From: Fragilaria crotonensis
Taxonomy: Eukaryota; Bacillariophyta; Fragilariophyceae; Fragilariales; Fragilariaceae
Direction: 5' to 3'
NCBI GenBank assembly: GCA_022925895.1
Contig: JAKSYS010000537.1
Coordinates: 1 to 43,260 of the forward strand
DNA: 43,260 nucleotides
Shown: piece after piece, positions 31,573-41,270 of the stretch
Layout of the letters: every line of letters starts with the position of its first letter
Numbering within the stretch: position 1 is the stretch's first letter
Notes under the pieces: model-generated
Seen by the model: only the letters and a program-made list of their open reading frames with translations
The model's database searches: none
Told to the model about the DNA's origin: nothing
Made by a program: the position numbers and the translations under genes

Positions 31573-33040
31573 GTGTCTAAACGCCCGGGGGGGTTTCTTT
31601 AATTAACGACAAATCTGTCTTTTTTTAAAGATGGCAATTTTCGTACGTTTTGCAAGACGGTCGATGTACATTTCATACCATCCATAACACGAAATTCGAC
31701 ATCGACAATGGCCAATTGCCGTCATCAATAGAATCATACATCTAGTCTAAGATTCATGAAGTAGCAATTGTCATCTACTCATTATTGCCTGTAGAAGGAC
31801 TCTATTTGGGTAGAAATGCATAACTTTCCTTTTTGATGCGGCAAATCCATTTTTGTTGTACTGCACTCAAAAGCATTTTGCACCGAGAGCACAAGCATGC
31901 TATTAAACACATGCAAGCTCTGCATTGGCCTTGTAAAGACCAATGGAAGTGATGTCACCAAGCAGTGTTCTCTTCCTTTACTTTGTTGCGGTGAGGTGAC
32001 CTAGTACTTGAGCTCTTGGAGTGCAGATCGGTCAAAAATCATATGACTCAGCCATGCCCTCCTTGCTGGCATTGTTAATTGGCTTCACCGAATCCAGCAA
32101 TCTGCTGCTGTTGTTTATGAGTTCTTCAGCATTCAATGTGTTAAAAACTCTTTTTCCTCTCCACCTGCCGCTGTAGACTGTTGTTGTCGCTCCGGTCTGC
32201 ATTGGTTGTATCCAAATTTGAGTCATTCTCCTCGAAACATTGCTATCTCACATCTATCACATTATCATCTTCAACAGCCTTCCTTGTTACACCACATCAG
32301 TCTCTTAGTGATAAGAGACGGGTTTGAGCAGCAGTGCTGCTTTCTTGCTGTATTGAATGACTCCACGAGCCCCGGAGGGGAACTTTTTGTCTTGCTTCCA
32401 GTGCAAAGACTGCACTTAGCAACGAACATCATGTTCGTTGCTTCAACCGATGCACCAAAAGAAGGTCTCGGATCATTTGCTTGGACTCTGGCATGGTCAA
32501 CACAAGGTTCCGCAACGAAGGAAGTGAGAAATGGGGTGCTGATGAGACAGTGGCACGCGATGAAAAACTCCTGATAAATTTGTTCTCACAACTCAACAAC
32601 AAACAAAAGTTAGAGATTCACACCAGTGACTTACCTAACATTTAAACAACGCTCAAGACCATTGCACTTCAGTGTTTTGCCTCAATCGCAGTGGAAGATG
32701 ATGAAGTCAATGCGTTAATAGAGGCCTCAGATGACATGATTTTGTGTGGCCTGCGTAGGTCGTGTACTATACATCCGGGGAAACCGTGTTATTTTTCCAC
32801 TATAAAAACCCGTGAAAAATTGGCTCCAGTTTTACATTCATGAACATAGGTCAGGAACTATCGCCTACTAAGACACCCCCGTTTGGCCCATGAGGTTTAA
32901 CTCAATGGAGAACACGTTTGCAGTGTTAATTTTGACGTATAAGGTCTTTTGACGAAGTTGAGTAAGGGCCAAAATCAATCTTTAATTAAAGATTTTGCCA
33001 GTGGGCCATCTTTAATTAAATACAACGGGCGTTTAGACAC
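31573..33040. mobile_element. TIR element D (1,468 bp), same family as B
   Basis: Ends are GTGTCTAAACGCCCG and its inverse, with TA on both sides. Like B it has TTAATTAA-centred subterminal motifs, including the palindrome AATCTTTAATTAAAGATT near 32980-32997, and shares interior words with B. Frames inside are short. A minus-strand piece (32226-32032) with NTLNAEELINNSSRLLDSVK may be coding debris. Confidence 0.75.
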
Positions 33041-33068
33041 TAGTGCAGTTGCAACCCGTTTGGAGCTA

Positions 33069-33451
33069 GTATGTGCGTTGAGCGTAGACATTAGACATAT
33101 TAACGACATCACTTATCACGCACATCATGCTGTATGTACTCGTACTGGTACCGTAACTGTTACTACTGTACTCTCACCCCACACCTTCCTGCTTCCCCAC
33201 CATACGACTAGTACATATCATACCAGAATTACTCCCATACACAGGGAATGGAGGCTGGCGGGATGGACCAGCACGCGTTACTGTTCGCATATATAAGTTA
33301 TGCACGAGTGTAAATAAATCATATGTTTCTAATTTACCTACTGAGTACAGACCGTGTACTTTCTACCGTACCATACACCGTACACGGCTACATTGCACTC
33401 GGTACATATCATAAGTCCTTGCCAATCAGAATTTAAGTAGAACGCACGGTC
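33069..33451. promoter_or_regulatory. Upstream region of the LRR gene
   Basis: This is 383 bp between the transposon nest and the LRR start codon. It contains no recognisable gene. The promoter must be here or within the transposons. Confidence 0.45.
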
Positions 33452-34810
33452 ATGAGACGCTCCAGCTTGCAGAATCTACTAATAGTAGCAGTATGGGCCT
33501 ATTGCCTATTGTCATCAAAATCAACACCTGATCTAGTCGTACGGGAGGAAAAGTGTCCTTTTGCGGCAATCCGAACTCTCAAACCGACAACAATGGCCTG
33601 TGCCCTGGGAAGAAAAGTGAGAACTGGTTTGATCTCTCAACATTTGGATCTCCTCTCCAGTGATAACCCAAAGATGAAGACACTTCGCTTGTCGTTACCC
33701 GAGGTCGAACACGATTTGCTTCGAGCGTACATGAGGACTGTTCGTGACCATAAATACTTGGAAGACCTTTGGCTTGATGGGGATGACATAGAAATCGATA
33801 TTGCCCACTCCTTGGCAACGTCTCTGCGCGTCAACACTAATCTACGGATTCTGAGGCTTCGCAAATGCCCGATCAATGGTTACGGTGCATCAACAATATT
33901 CGATGCCATTCGTGACAGCAAAACCCTCGAAGAGCTCTACTTGGAACGTAATGACATTTGCGATTACGCCGTCAAGTCCCTCTGCTCCATGATTCGCTGC
34001 AATAAGTCCCTCAAGGTATTGTGCATTGACGACAATCCGATAGGAGCCTATTGCATGCGTAGTGTCTGTGAAGCGCTGCGTCAGAACACGAGCCTGGAAG
34101 TACTGAATTTGCACCGAGGGTGTATTGGTGGACCACTCTATGCAGAGGCGATCGGACGGATGGTCTTACGCAACAAGACTTTGAAACGATTGCATTTAAT
34201 GAATACAAAACTGAGGTCGAGTGATATTGTGATCTTGGCGAAGCATTTGGAACAAAACAAAACGCTGGAGCATCTAGTCGTGGTGGGGTCACGAATCGGT
34301 GTAGACGCTGGGATTGCATTGGGCGAACTTGCGAAGCGCACCAAAACGTTGAAAGGACTGCGCTTATGTGGAAATAGCTTGAAAGATGAAGGGTTTATCG
34401 CAATTTTGGAGGGAGTGAAACTGAACAAGAGTCTAACCGGATTCCGCGTGATGATGAATACTCTGACAAACATAGGTGTGCAAGCCTTGGTTGACGCTGC
34501 GGTCAATCATCCCATACTGCGAGAAATTGACGTATCTTGCAACCGCATCAAGGAAAGTGGAGGAAAGATGCTGGTTGATTTGTTGGAGCGAAACGACCGC
34601 ATCGTCACCCTCGGAATGTATGGAAATGATATAGGTTTGCAACTGGAGATGATTTCGTACTGGCAACGTTTGAACGAAGCTGGTCGCAGGTTGGTCAAAG
34701 TTCCTAATCTTTCAAGAAATGAATTCTTTGACCTGCTCGTCAAGCATAAATCGGAAACGGACGTAATATTTTTCTTCCTGCGCGCGAGGCCAGATATGAT
34801 GAACGTTTGA
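33452..34810 (+). CDS. Leucine-rich repeat protein, ribonuclease-inhibitor-like repeats
   Basis: Intact 452-residue frame from ATG 33452. Residues about 8-22 (NLLIVAVWAYCLLSS) are hydrophobic and may be a signal peptide or anchor. From about residue 70 there are around ten repeats of roughly 28 residues with the pattern LxxLxLxxNxIxxxGxxxLxxxL, for example LEELYLERNDICDYAVKSL and LRILRLRKCPINGYGASTI. This spacing is that of RI/NLRC3-like repeats, which form protein-binding horseshoes. No kinase, NACHT or other effector domain is present, so the role is probably binding or scaffolding; the partner is unknown. Such LRR proteins are numerous in diatoms. Confidence 0.85.
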   Translation: MRRSSLQNLLIVAVWAYCLLSSKSTPDLVVREEKCPFAAIRTLKPTTMACALGRKVRTGLISQHLDLLSSDNPKMKTLRLSLPEVEHDLLRAYMRTVRDHKYLEDLWLDGDDIEIDIAHSLATSLRVNTNLRILRLRKCPINGYGASTIFDAIRDSKTLEELYLERNDICDYAVKSLCSMIRCNKSLKVLCIDDNPIGAYCMRSVCEALRQNTSLEVLNLHRGCIGGPLYAEAIGRMVLRNKTLKRLHLMNTKLRSSDIVILAKHLEQNKTLEHLVVVGSRIGVDAGIALGELAKRTKTLKGLRLCGNSLKDEGFIAILEGVKLNKSLTGFRVMMNTLTNIGVQALVDAAVNHPILREIDVSCNRIKESGGKMLVDLLERNDRIVTLGMYGNDIGLQLEMISYWQRLNEAGRRLVKVPNLSRNEFFDLLVKHKSETDVIFFFLRARPDMMNV

Positions 34811-35908
34811 AAATATCGAAGCAGTCGAGTCTCCTTAGTACGAGGTACCTGGAATTTTCAACACTGCACTACCGGTAGAAAAACTGGTGTTGGCGGTGCG
34901 TGTTTGATCTTGTGTTGTTCACCATGTCCCATAGGTTCTAGAACGATGAAGTTCTCTGAATCCTATTACACTGTGATGTGGTGGAGTCACCATGCACACA
35001 GCATGTCGCGGTTGTCCGTATCCTGGTCGTGAATCAAAGCGGGAATTATGGGGATTGTAGGTAGCTGGCGGAGAACGCAACGTGTCCTGTCAATTGTTCA
35101 TGTAGGATGTATACTGCATGCATAGACTGTACTCTTAGTAGACTATAGACTATAGCGATTGTTTGCATAGACATCAGAGACAATAGGATTCTGGCTGTTG
35201 TAGTAAAGATCATTATAGTGTGTTATAGACCATAGATTATAGATTATTGTTGACTCTCGAATTAAGACTAATGCTGCTATAGACCACAGACCGAATGAAA
35301 CATTCAATGTATACACAGTATAGTCGTACAGTACTAGTGTAGTGCATCATTATCTGAACTGCGTACTTGTACTCCAGTAGAAAGAGGTCTGTGTGGTCTG
35401 TGGTCAATTCGCGCAGTGTTCTAAGCTCAGTTTTGCCGTCAATTGAGAGTAAAACACCGAAGTACTAGTACTAGTACTAGTACTGTATTTCCGATACCGA
35501 AATGTGCGTATGTACGTGGGTTTCGGCTTAGAACGTCAGACTGTGGTCCTCCCATGCTACCAGGTACCAGGTACAGTATAGCCTGATGGACAGTTGTCTG
35601 TTGTCTGTGCTTCCGAACAAGTTGAAAGATGGCGCAGGCGCTTGCGCGCAGCGCACAGCGCATCGGCGATATGGTCCAGGCTCAAGGCTGACCAATTATA
35701 TGGCATTGGGAAAAACGCTGCTTTATTGTAGTCGACCCCGAAGGGTTTCATTACAAAGTACTGGTGTTGAACCATTTCATATTTCAACAACAGATTGACT
35801 TGTGCTCACTTCACACGTGCTTCGTTGGGGTGTTTCTGGCTTCTCTCGTTGCGATTTTTTTATCCAAGAAAGTCTTTTCGGAATAGCACATCATCGGTAT
35901 CTGCCAAA
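34811..35908. other. Intergenic region with hexamer microsatellite
   Basis: It has no supported gene. A (CTAGTA)n tract of about four units lies at 35464-35486, and short repeats such as GACTATA near 35140-35160. Only overlapping short frames are present. Confidence 0.6.
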
Positions 35909-37946
35909 ATGTCGGGTATACCTGGTCGATCTCCCTTTCCCAATCGCAATCGACGACGACTGGAACTGGATGAATCTCACTCCAGCTTTGCTTCAACTCC
36001 TGGCTCCTTCTTGATCGGAAATAGTTTCGCTCGTTCTCCCTCCTCTTACATTTCACCCACGTCTCGGAAACCGCCTCGTCTCTTCTTCGAGTCCACAACT
36101 GCTGCGACAACAGCGAGTCAACATCATGGTACAAATACTCCCTCCAACGCTACAACGGCGGAAACACAATCAACAGCCATGGATTTGAATCAAATTCGAA
36201 ACCTTGCGAAACACGCGTTGGGAACTGCGACGTCCACATCCTCTCCTGAAATGGCTGTATTCTATGCCTCGATTCTGTTTGCAAAGACGCAGAGCATGGA
36301 TGATGCGTACTTTATGCTTCGACTTTGCACCGTAATGGGAACATCGACGTGCAGTGCGAGTGCTTGAAGACTCTCTCGATCAAAATTTGGAAGCTGTTTT
36401 ACTGGCGAGTCAGTGCCTGGCTGAATTGGGTGAATGGCAGGAAGCTTCCCAGTTGTTATGAAGCGTCACGACTGCCGCATTCTCCGATTATGCTTCTCGA
36501 TGATGACGAAGCAGGATGGGAGGAACTGGCAAAGCTCTCGCAACCATCCTCCCCGACAGCCGGTGAGATTCATGTCGTCGCGAGGTTAGCACTCTGGCGT
36601 GCAAAGTGCTACGATGCTACGTCGCATCCACCTCGTGCCAAACTGTTCTGGAAAGGGCGTTGCAGTTGGACTATCAATGTGTCGCGGCTTTGGATTCGTT
36701 GTTGGATCGAAATCTCATAACAGCCGATGACAGCGTCGCTCTTGTTGAATCGCTTCCGATTCCACCTTCGATGGATTGGCTGAAACAGCTTTATTTGGCT
36801 CGGCTACCAGTCATTGTTACTGCGTCCAAGTCGTCAGAGGTAGACAATGAGAACCAACCGCCGTCATTCATGAATGGCCATGACGCTTCATCCATTCAAA
36901 TGTCCACTTCAATGTCGTTAAGTAGTCGAGAAGGCGATGTATTGCCATCAAGCATCAGCAGGGTTGATGACGCTTTGCATCAACTTTGCCACGTTCATCA
37001 ATTGGACCAAGCTCCCGAAGTCTTGGCGCTTGCCGCCATTAGAGCATACCGTCGTTATGACTTGCAGACTGCCTTCAACTTTTGTCAAGAGCTGATTCGT
37101 ATCGACCCTCTGACTTCAAAGGCGGCTTTTGTTCATGCCGCCACGCTTCTGGCTCTCAATTACAAACGACTGTTGTTCGTCTTAGCCCACGAATGGGTGA
37201 AAGCTAGTCCGCAGTCGGCAAAGAGTTGGTTTGCTGTCGGATGCTATTATTACTGCTGCAAACGCTACCATGTCGCGCAACAGCACTTTTTGCGCGCGAC
37301 TCGTCTTGATCCACTTTGTACGGACGCCTGGATTGCCTTTGGATGTTCGTTTGCCGCTTGTGATGAATCAGATCAAGCCTTGGCTTCTTTCCGGGCCGCT
37401 CAACGGCTGGCGCCCGCCGAATCTTCCGCATTACTGTACATGGGAATGGAATACGTCCGTACCAATCATTTGGTATTGGCACAGCATGCCTTGCGAGCAG
37501 CTCTGCCAGGTGGGGATCCGTTATGCTGGCATGAAATGGGGGTGGTGCACTTTGCGAAGAAGGAATACGATGACGCCATTTCGTGGTTTCGAAAGGCCCT
37601 CTTTGCAGTCGTCCAGTTGGAAAAGTCTGGTCATGAGAGCGAAAGTCCCATTGAATTGATACAGAATCAATATTGGGAACCAACCCTATTCAATCTGGGA
37701 CATGCCTATCGTAAAACGATGCAATATGACCTCGCTTTGAAGTGCTACGAGCAGTGCTTGGTGCTGCTACCAGACAATCCATCTGCGCGTGGCGCCGTTG
37801 GTTTCACCAAGCATCTGCAGTCCAACCTTGAGGAGGCGATTGATTCCTACCATCAAGCATTGGCTATGAAAGGCGAAGATGCTTTCTGTTTGGAGATGTT
37901 GTCGCGGGCGCTGGAAGAATCTCTCTTCCATGCCAGTCCACGGTAG
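35909..37946 (+). CDS. CDC16: Anaphase-promoting complex subunit 6 (CDC16), with reading-frame shifts
   Basis: APC6 is a TPR scaffold subunit of the APC/C ubiquitin ligase that drives exit from mitosis. The start ATG 35909 opens a Ser/Pro-rich N-terminal region (MSGIPGRSPFPNRNRRRLEL). The first TPR region reads DDAYF, then ASTLHRNG, EHRRAVRVLEDSLDQNLEAV, RLALWRAKCYDATSHPP and VLERALQLDYQCVAALDSLL, which match APC6 but sit in different frames. Shifts fall near 36312 (TTT), 36338 (GGG), 36455 and 36641 (AAA). From 36650 a single frame runs through the C-terminal TPRs (KSWFAVGCYYYCCKRYHVAQ, NLGHAYRKTMQYDLALKCYE). A further shift near 37920 would add an acidic tail to 38056. Single-base assembly errors are the simplest explanation. 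Confidence 0.85.
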
Positions 37947-38578
37947 TAGTGGTACAACAAGGTTTAATTCGCAGTCGCAGCGCGGGCGAATCAATCCGTT
38001 TGGATTGGGCAGTGATGACGACGACGATGATGATGTCGACATGAACTTCGGGTAGGGGGGGTGGGTAATGTGGATAGTAGTAACTCATGGTACTAACTCC
38101 AAGCCTAAAGTAATTATGCAGTACTACACCAAAATTTCAAACGCTCCTCGGCGCAAAGTCAGAGAATGGATGCAATCTAAAAGATACCATGAGCAACTTT
38201 TTAATTGCCTTTCTGAAAGTAAACCATCGTCGAGGATCTTGCTAAATTCGCATATCGTCAGGTCCATAGGTCACGACACCTGACTTATTGCATCGTCCGT
38301 CTCTTGTTTTTGGCCTTGCTTCTTTCATGAATCTCACCCTGCTACCCATTTCATGCCCTGACAGGACCAACCACTAACCTGTACAGACACAGCGCCCTAG
38401 AACCGACAAATACATGGTAAAGGTTTTCGGAATAAACCTTGACTCTACCCTCGAAAATCTAAAGGATATCCTCAACTCAATCCAGGAATCTTCACTCCAC
38501 ATATTAGACATGCACCGTGACGTATCAATCAGTACGCAACGAGACGCAAGCAGGCGGCGTCTCGAATAATCGGGAGCC
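37947..38578. other. Convergent intergenic region, possible extension of APC6
   Basis: In another frame the sequence after the annotated stop reads GRINPFGLGSDDDDDDDVDM to a stop at about 38056, which looks like a genuine acidic C-terminus. The rest, to the 3' end of the minus-strand VWA gene, shows no gene. Confidence 0.4.
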
Positions 38579-39796
38579 TTAAAGAATGGTACAAGCGCAC
38601 CCACCATCCCCATACTTCTTGTTCAGCTCCTGCATATCGATCCAGGGAGCCATCTTCTTTGTGACTGGATTCCACGTCAACTTTTCCATTTTCAAGATAC
38701 CTTCAATGCCGTGAGAGAATCCCAGCCAATCGATCGAAGGATCTGGAATGCCATCCAGGTCGCCAAGCAGAACCTGCAAAAATTCTCTGACTTCACTCTT
38801 TGTCAAGGGTCTCTCATCAATAATATCAAAAACGCGATGATGAAACCCCATCTCGCGACATCGATGAAGTGGTAGGCCATAGTTGAGCCACTTGTTATGT
38901 TCAATGACCTCCAACGCTTCGGCGCACACATCGTCGAGCACATCAATGCTGAGCTCCAGTTGATCATCGAGACTGTTGTAGAATTCAACAACATCGTCAT
39001 CATCAGTACAAAGTCGAATCACAAGCCATATCGGGAGGCCCTCCAGTGATTTCAGAGCTTCGACATACAACCTTTGTTGGTAATCACCACCCTGTCCAAA
39101 TTCGTCCGTTGGCAATCCATCTGTGGCGACGACAATGACACACTTGGCTCCGGTTTCAATCAACGCAGGAGCCATGGCCTTGACTTGATCGTGAATTCTG
39201 TGAATGTGAGCGGTTAATGGTGTCCCACCGCCGGGACTAGTTTTATGAAGCACTTGAATCGCGTCATGTGCCGTAAGTGGCAAAGTGTCGGTGGTTCGCC
39301 AGTGTTCAGTAGAAGCAGCGGCCACGACAAAGTTCTGTGGACCAGCTTGAGAACCTGGAGGGTTCATGAGACGGAAGCATGTTGGTGCCTGCAATAGATC
39401 AGCCACCTTGACATGGTATTTAACAGTCTCGCAGAGTTCTTCCCATCGCGTCCCAGCAACAATCACCACTTTCGAGGACGAGGTTGTTTCGACGATGCGT
39501 TGGCCATCAGGAGTTCGCATGGATCCAGAGTTGTCGACGACCCAAATACGGTAAGGAAGGCTTGATTGTTCTTGGTCATGGCAACTGCAAGACCATTCGT
39601 AAATCCTTGTTGCACTAGTTGGGCAACAGCTTCTCTCGTCTCTGCTTGGGAATCCAGTCGTTCCCTGCGATTGGAAGTTCGTCGACATTTCTGGCGCAGA
39701 AGTCACGAAAGGGACAGCAGTGGCAAAGGGATGATCATTGGTTGTCATGGTAAAAGTCGCTGTGCTTGTACTGATATTAATGTTCTTGATGTTCAT
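38579..39796 (-). CDS. Von Willebrand factor A domain protein with CaaX-like C-terminus
   Basis: The VWA domain has the metal-site motif RIWVVDNSGSM (DxSxS), the conserved Thr in GGGTPLTAHIHR, and the Asp of IVVATDGLPTDE, so a functional MIDAS is expected. The segment before it reads in another frame as ETREAVAQLVQQGFTNGLAV, implying two compensating single-base shifts near 39650 and 39555. After the domain come about 150 residues with no known fold. The last four residues are CTIL, with another Cys two positions before (GGCACTIL). A C-terminal CaaX box ending in Leu usually directs geranylgeranylation, so membrane attachment is likely. The start is uncertain; in-frame ATGs occur at 39796 and 39748. 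The partner is unknown. Confidence 0.75.
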   Translation of the reverse strand: MNIKNINISTSTATFTMTTNDHPFATAVPFVTSAPEMSTNFQSQGTTGFPSRDERSCCPTSATRIYEWSCSCHDQEQSSLPYRIWVVDNSGSMRTPDGQRIVETTSSSKVVIVAGTRWEELCETVKYHVKVADLLQAPTCFRLMNPPGSQAGPQNFVVAAASTEHWRTTDTLPLTAHDAIQVLHKTSPGGGTPLTAHIHRIHDQVKAMAPALIETGAKCVIVVATDGLPTDEFGQGGDYQQRLYVEALKSLEGLPIWLVIRLCTDDDDVVEFYNSLDDQLELSIDVLDDVCAEALEVIEHNKWLNYGLPLHRCREMGFHHRVFDIIDERPLTKSEVREFLQVLLGDLDGIPDPSIDWLGFSHGIEGILKMEKLTWNPVTKKMAPWIDMQELNKKYGDGGCACTIL

Positions 39797-40036
39797 CTTG
39801 ATCTGTGCATCACATCCGTGATCGCGTGATTGCGTGATCCGCGTGATCCGCGTGTGCGTGAGGTACATACAGTACATCAGTACACGTATGATGCAAGATC
39901 AAAGCTCAATCACGTCAAATTATCCCTTATCCTTATATCCCGCTTTGCACTGTAGAAATTTCTCCGCTCTCCTCCTCCATCGAAGTCATGCTCTCTTGTG
40001 TAGATTGGGTTCATTTTGCTCCAAATCCGCCATCAG
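39797..40036. promoter_or_regulatory. Divergent promoter region of the VWA and TAP42 genes
   Basis: Only about 240 bp separate the two start codons. At 39818-39850 the word GTGAT(C/T) recurs four times in a short array (CGTGATCGCGTGATTGCGTG and onward), a possible binding-site cluster. Confidence 0.45.
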
Positions 40037-41075
40037 ATGTCAGAAAGCAATCTCTCTATCGCATCTCGCTATCGAGAGACAGTTCCGTTGGTGCAGTCTA
40101 ATCCACAAGAAGCTGTTGAAAAATTGGAAGGGATCCAAACAGAGGTGGCAGCAGTAGCACTCTTCTCCTCCAATGAAACGATCGATGACGTCTCAACGTC
40201 ATCACTAGCACTACTTTCCTTGGATCATCACATCGCTCTGGCATACGCGGCGGTGCCTACTACAAATGCGAAAGAAAGAAAAACAAACTTGACGCAAGCT
40301 ATGAATCACTTTTCTTGCTTCCTGGAACGGCTCGATCAGTTGGAAGTGCTTCCTGACGATCGAAAGAAAGAATTCGTTGACCTCTTGCAGACAAATCTTG
40401 ACGAACCCTCAACCTTCCCTTCCGTCAATCGCGATGAAAAATTCAGCGTTTTCGATACAAGCAACAAATCCAACAACAGGTGGATCAATTGCAATCTGTG
40501 AGGATCGTCGGAATCGCTTGGGACTGAAAGACGACGAAATGGATGGCTACGATGATGATGCCTTGGTACGGACGTTGGCCGTCAACACTTTGTTACTACA
40601 CTCAACAGAAGCGATTGAAGAATGGCATCAGGCGATTCGAGAAATGCCAATGATTGAAATGCGTCTGAAAATGGAAGAGCAGCGCGCAGAAGGGGATCCA
40701 CGAAGAAATGCTGCGGCGTTGTCGCACCCTCCACCACCCAACCAGGGTTTGCAGCTGACGCATATTACAAAGGACACCATGACGGGACAATTAAATATAC
40801 GAAAGGAAGAGATTCGGTCTCAAGTTTTCCGGCCTGGTTGGAATCAACCGACCATGTCGTTGGAAGAATTGGGAGAACGGTGCGAGAGGCCATGGCACGA
40901 GAGGAACGCCAAGGTGGCCGAGGCTCAGCAAAAGAACGACCCGCGACGTTATGATCAACTGGTAAAGGATGAAATGGAAGACAATGCTGAGCTGGTCGAT
41001 GCGAGTGCCGCGCTTGATCGGGCGTGGGATGATTGGAGAGCGGAGAATCCAAAGGGAGTGGAAACAAATGGGTGA
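40037..41075 (+). CDS. TAP42/IGBP1-like PP2A-associated protein, with two frame shifts
   Basis: TAP42/alpha4 proteins bind PP2A-type catalytic subunits and act in TOR signalling and phosphatase stability. The N-terminal half (MSESNLSIASRYRETV, start 40037) is helical, with SNPQEAVEKLEGI typical of the family. The conserved centre DEKIQRFRYKQQIQ is seen only in a second frame after a run of A at about 40437-40441, and a second shift near 40498 returns to EDRRNRLGLKDDEMDGYDDD. The C-terminal signature follows: LTHITKDTMTGQLNIRKEEI, then FRPGWNQPTMSLEELGE and DNAELVDASAALDRAWDDWR. Both shifts look like missing single bases, so the real gene is probably intact. It is convergent with the UBLCP1 gene. 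Confidence 0.88.
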
Positions 41076-41270
41076 TCGCGGTGACCGAAATTTTGAAGTT
41101 ACGATGAAATGCGTCTACGTAGTCGCGGTGTGTTGCGCAAGTGAAAAGCAAGAGTCTTTGGCAGGTCGTCGAATGTATCCAATTCTATTGTTCGCTCTAC
41201 TTCAAAACACGAACACCGCACACCGACATTGATGCTATGTCATAAGTTATGTACAACGTTGCATCCACTC

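Larger units (their letters stand above)
25592..33066 (-). mobile_element. TIR transposon copy E1, minus orientation, interrupted by four later elements
   Basis: The right end (33066, its 5' end) reads CCCGTTTGGAGC followed by TA; the left end reads TA then CGACCTCCAAACGGGTTGC. Removing E2, B, C and D, each with one TA, leaves about 1,815 bp, close to the 1,980 bp of E2. Its segments (33066-33043, 30117-30029, 29275-27706, 25723-25592) align in order with E2 on the opposite strand. It carries the same unknown coding region as E2, broken by stops. The TA duplication suggests a Tc1/mariner-like or other TA-targeting mechanism, but no DDE/D transposase motif was recognised. Confidence 0.75.

Noticed and set aside
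30112-31575. CACTA superfamily assignment for element C
   Set aside because: The ends can be read as CACTAG...CTAGTG, but no three-base target duplication flanks them, and TA fits all elements in the nest.
36325-36720. Introns to explain the APC6 frame changes
   Set aside because: Protein homology is continuous across each change with no residues to remove, and candidate GT-AG intervals are too short.
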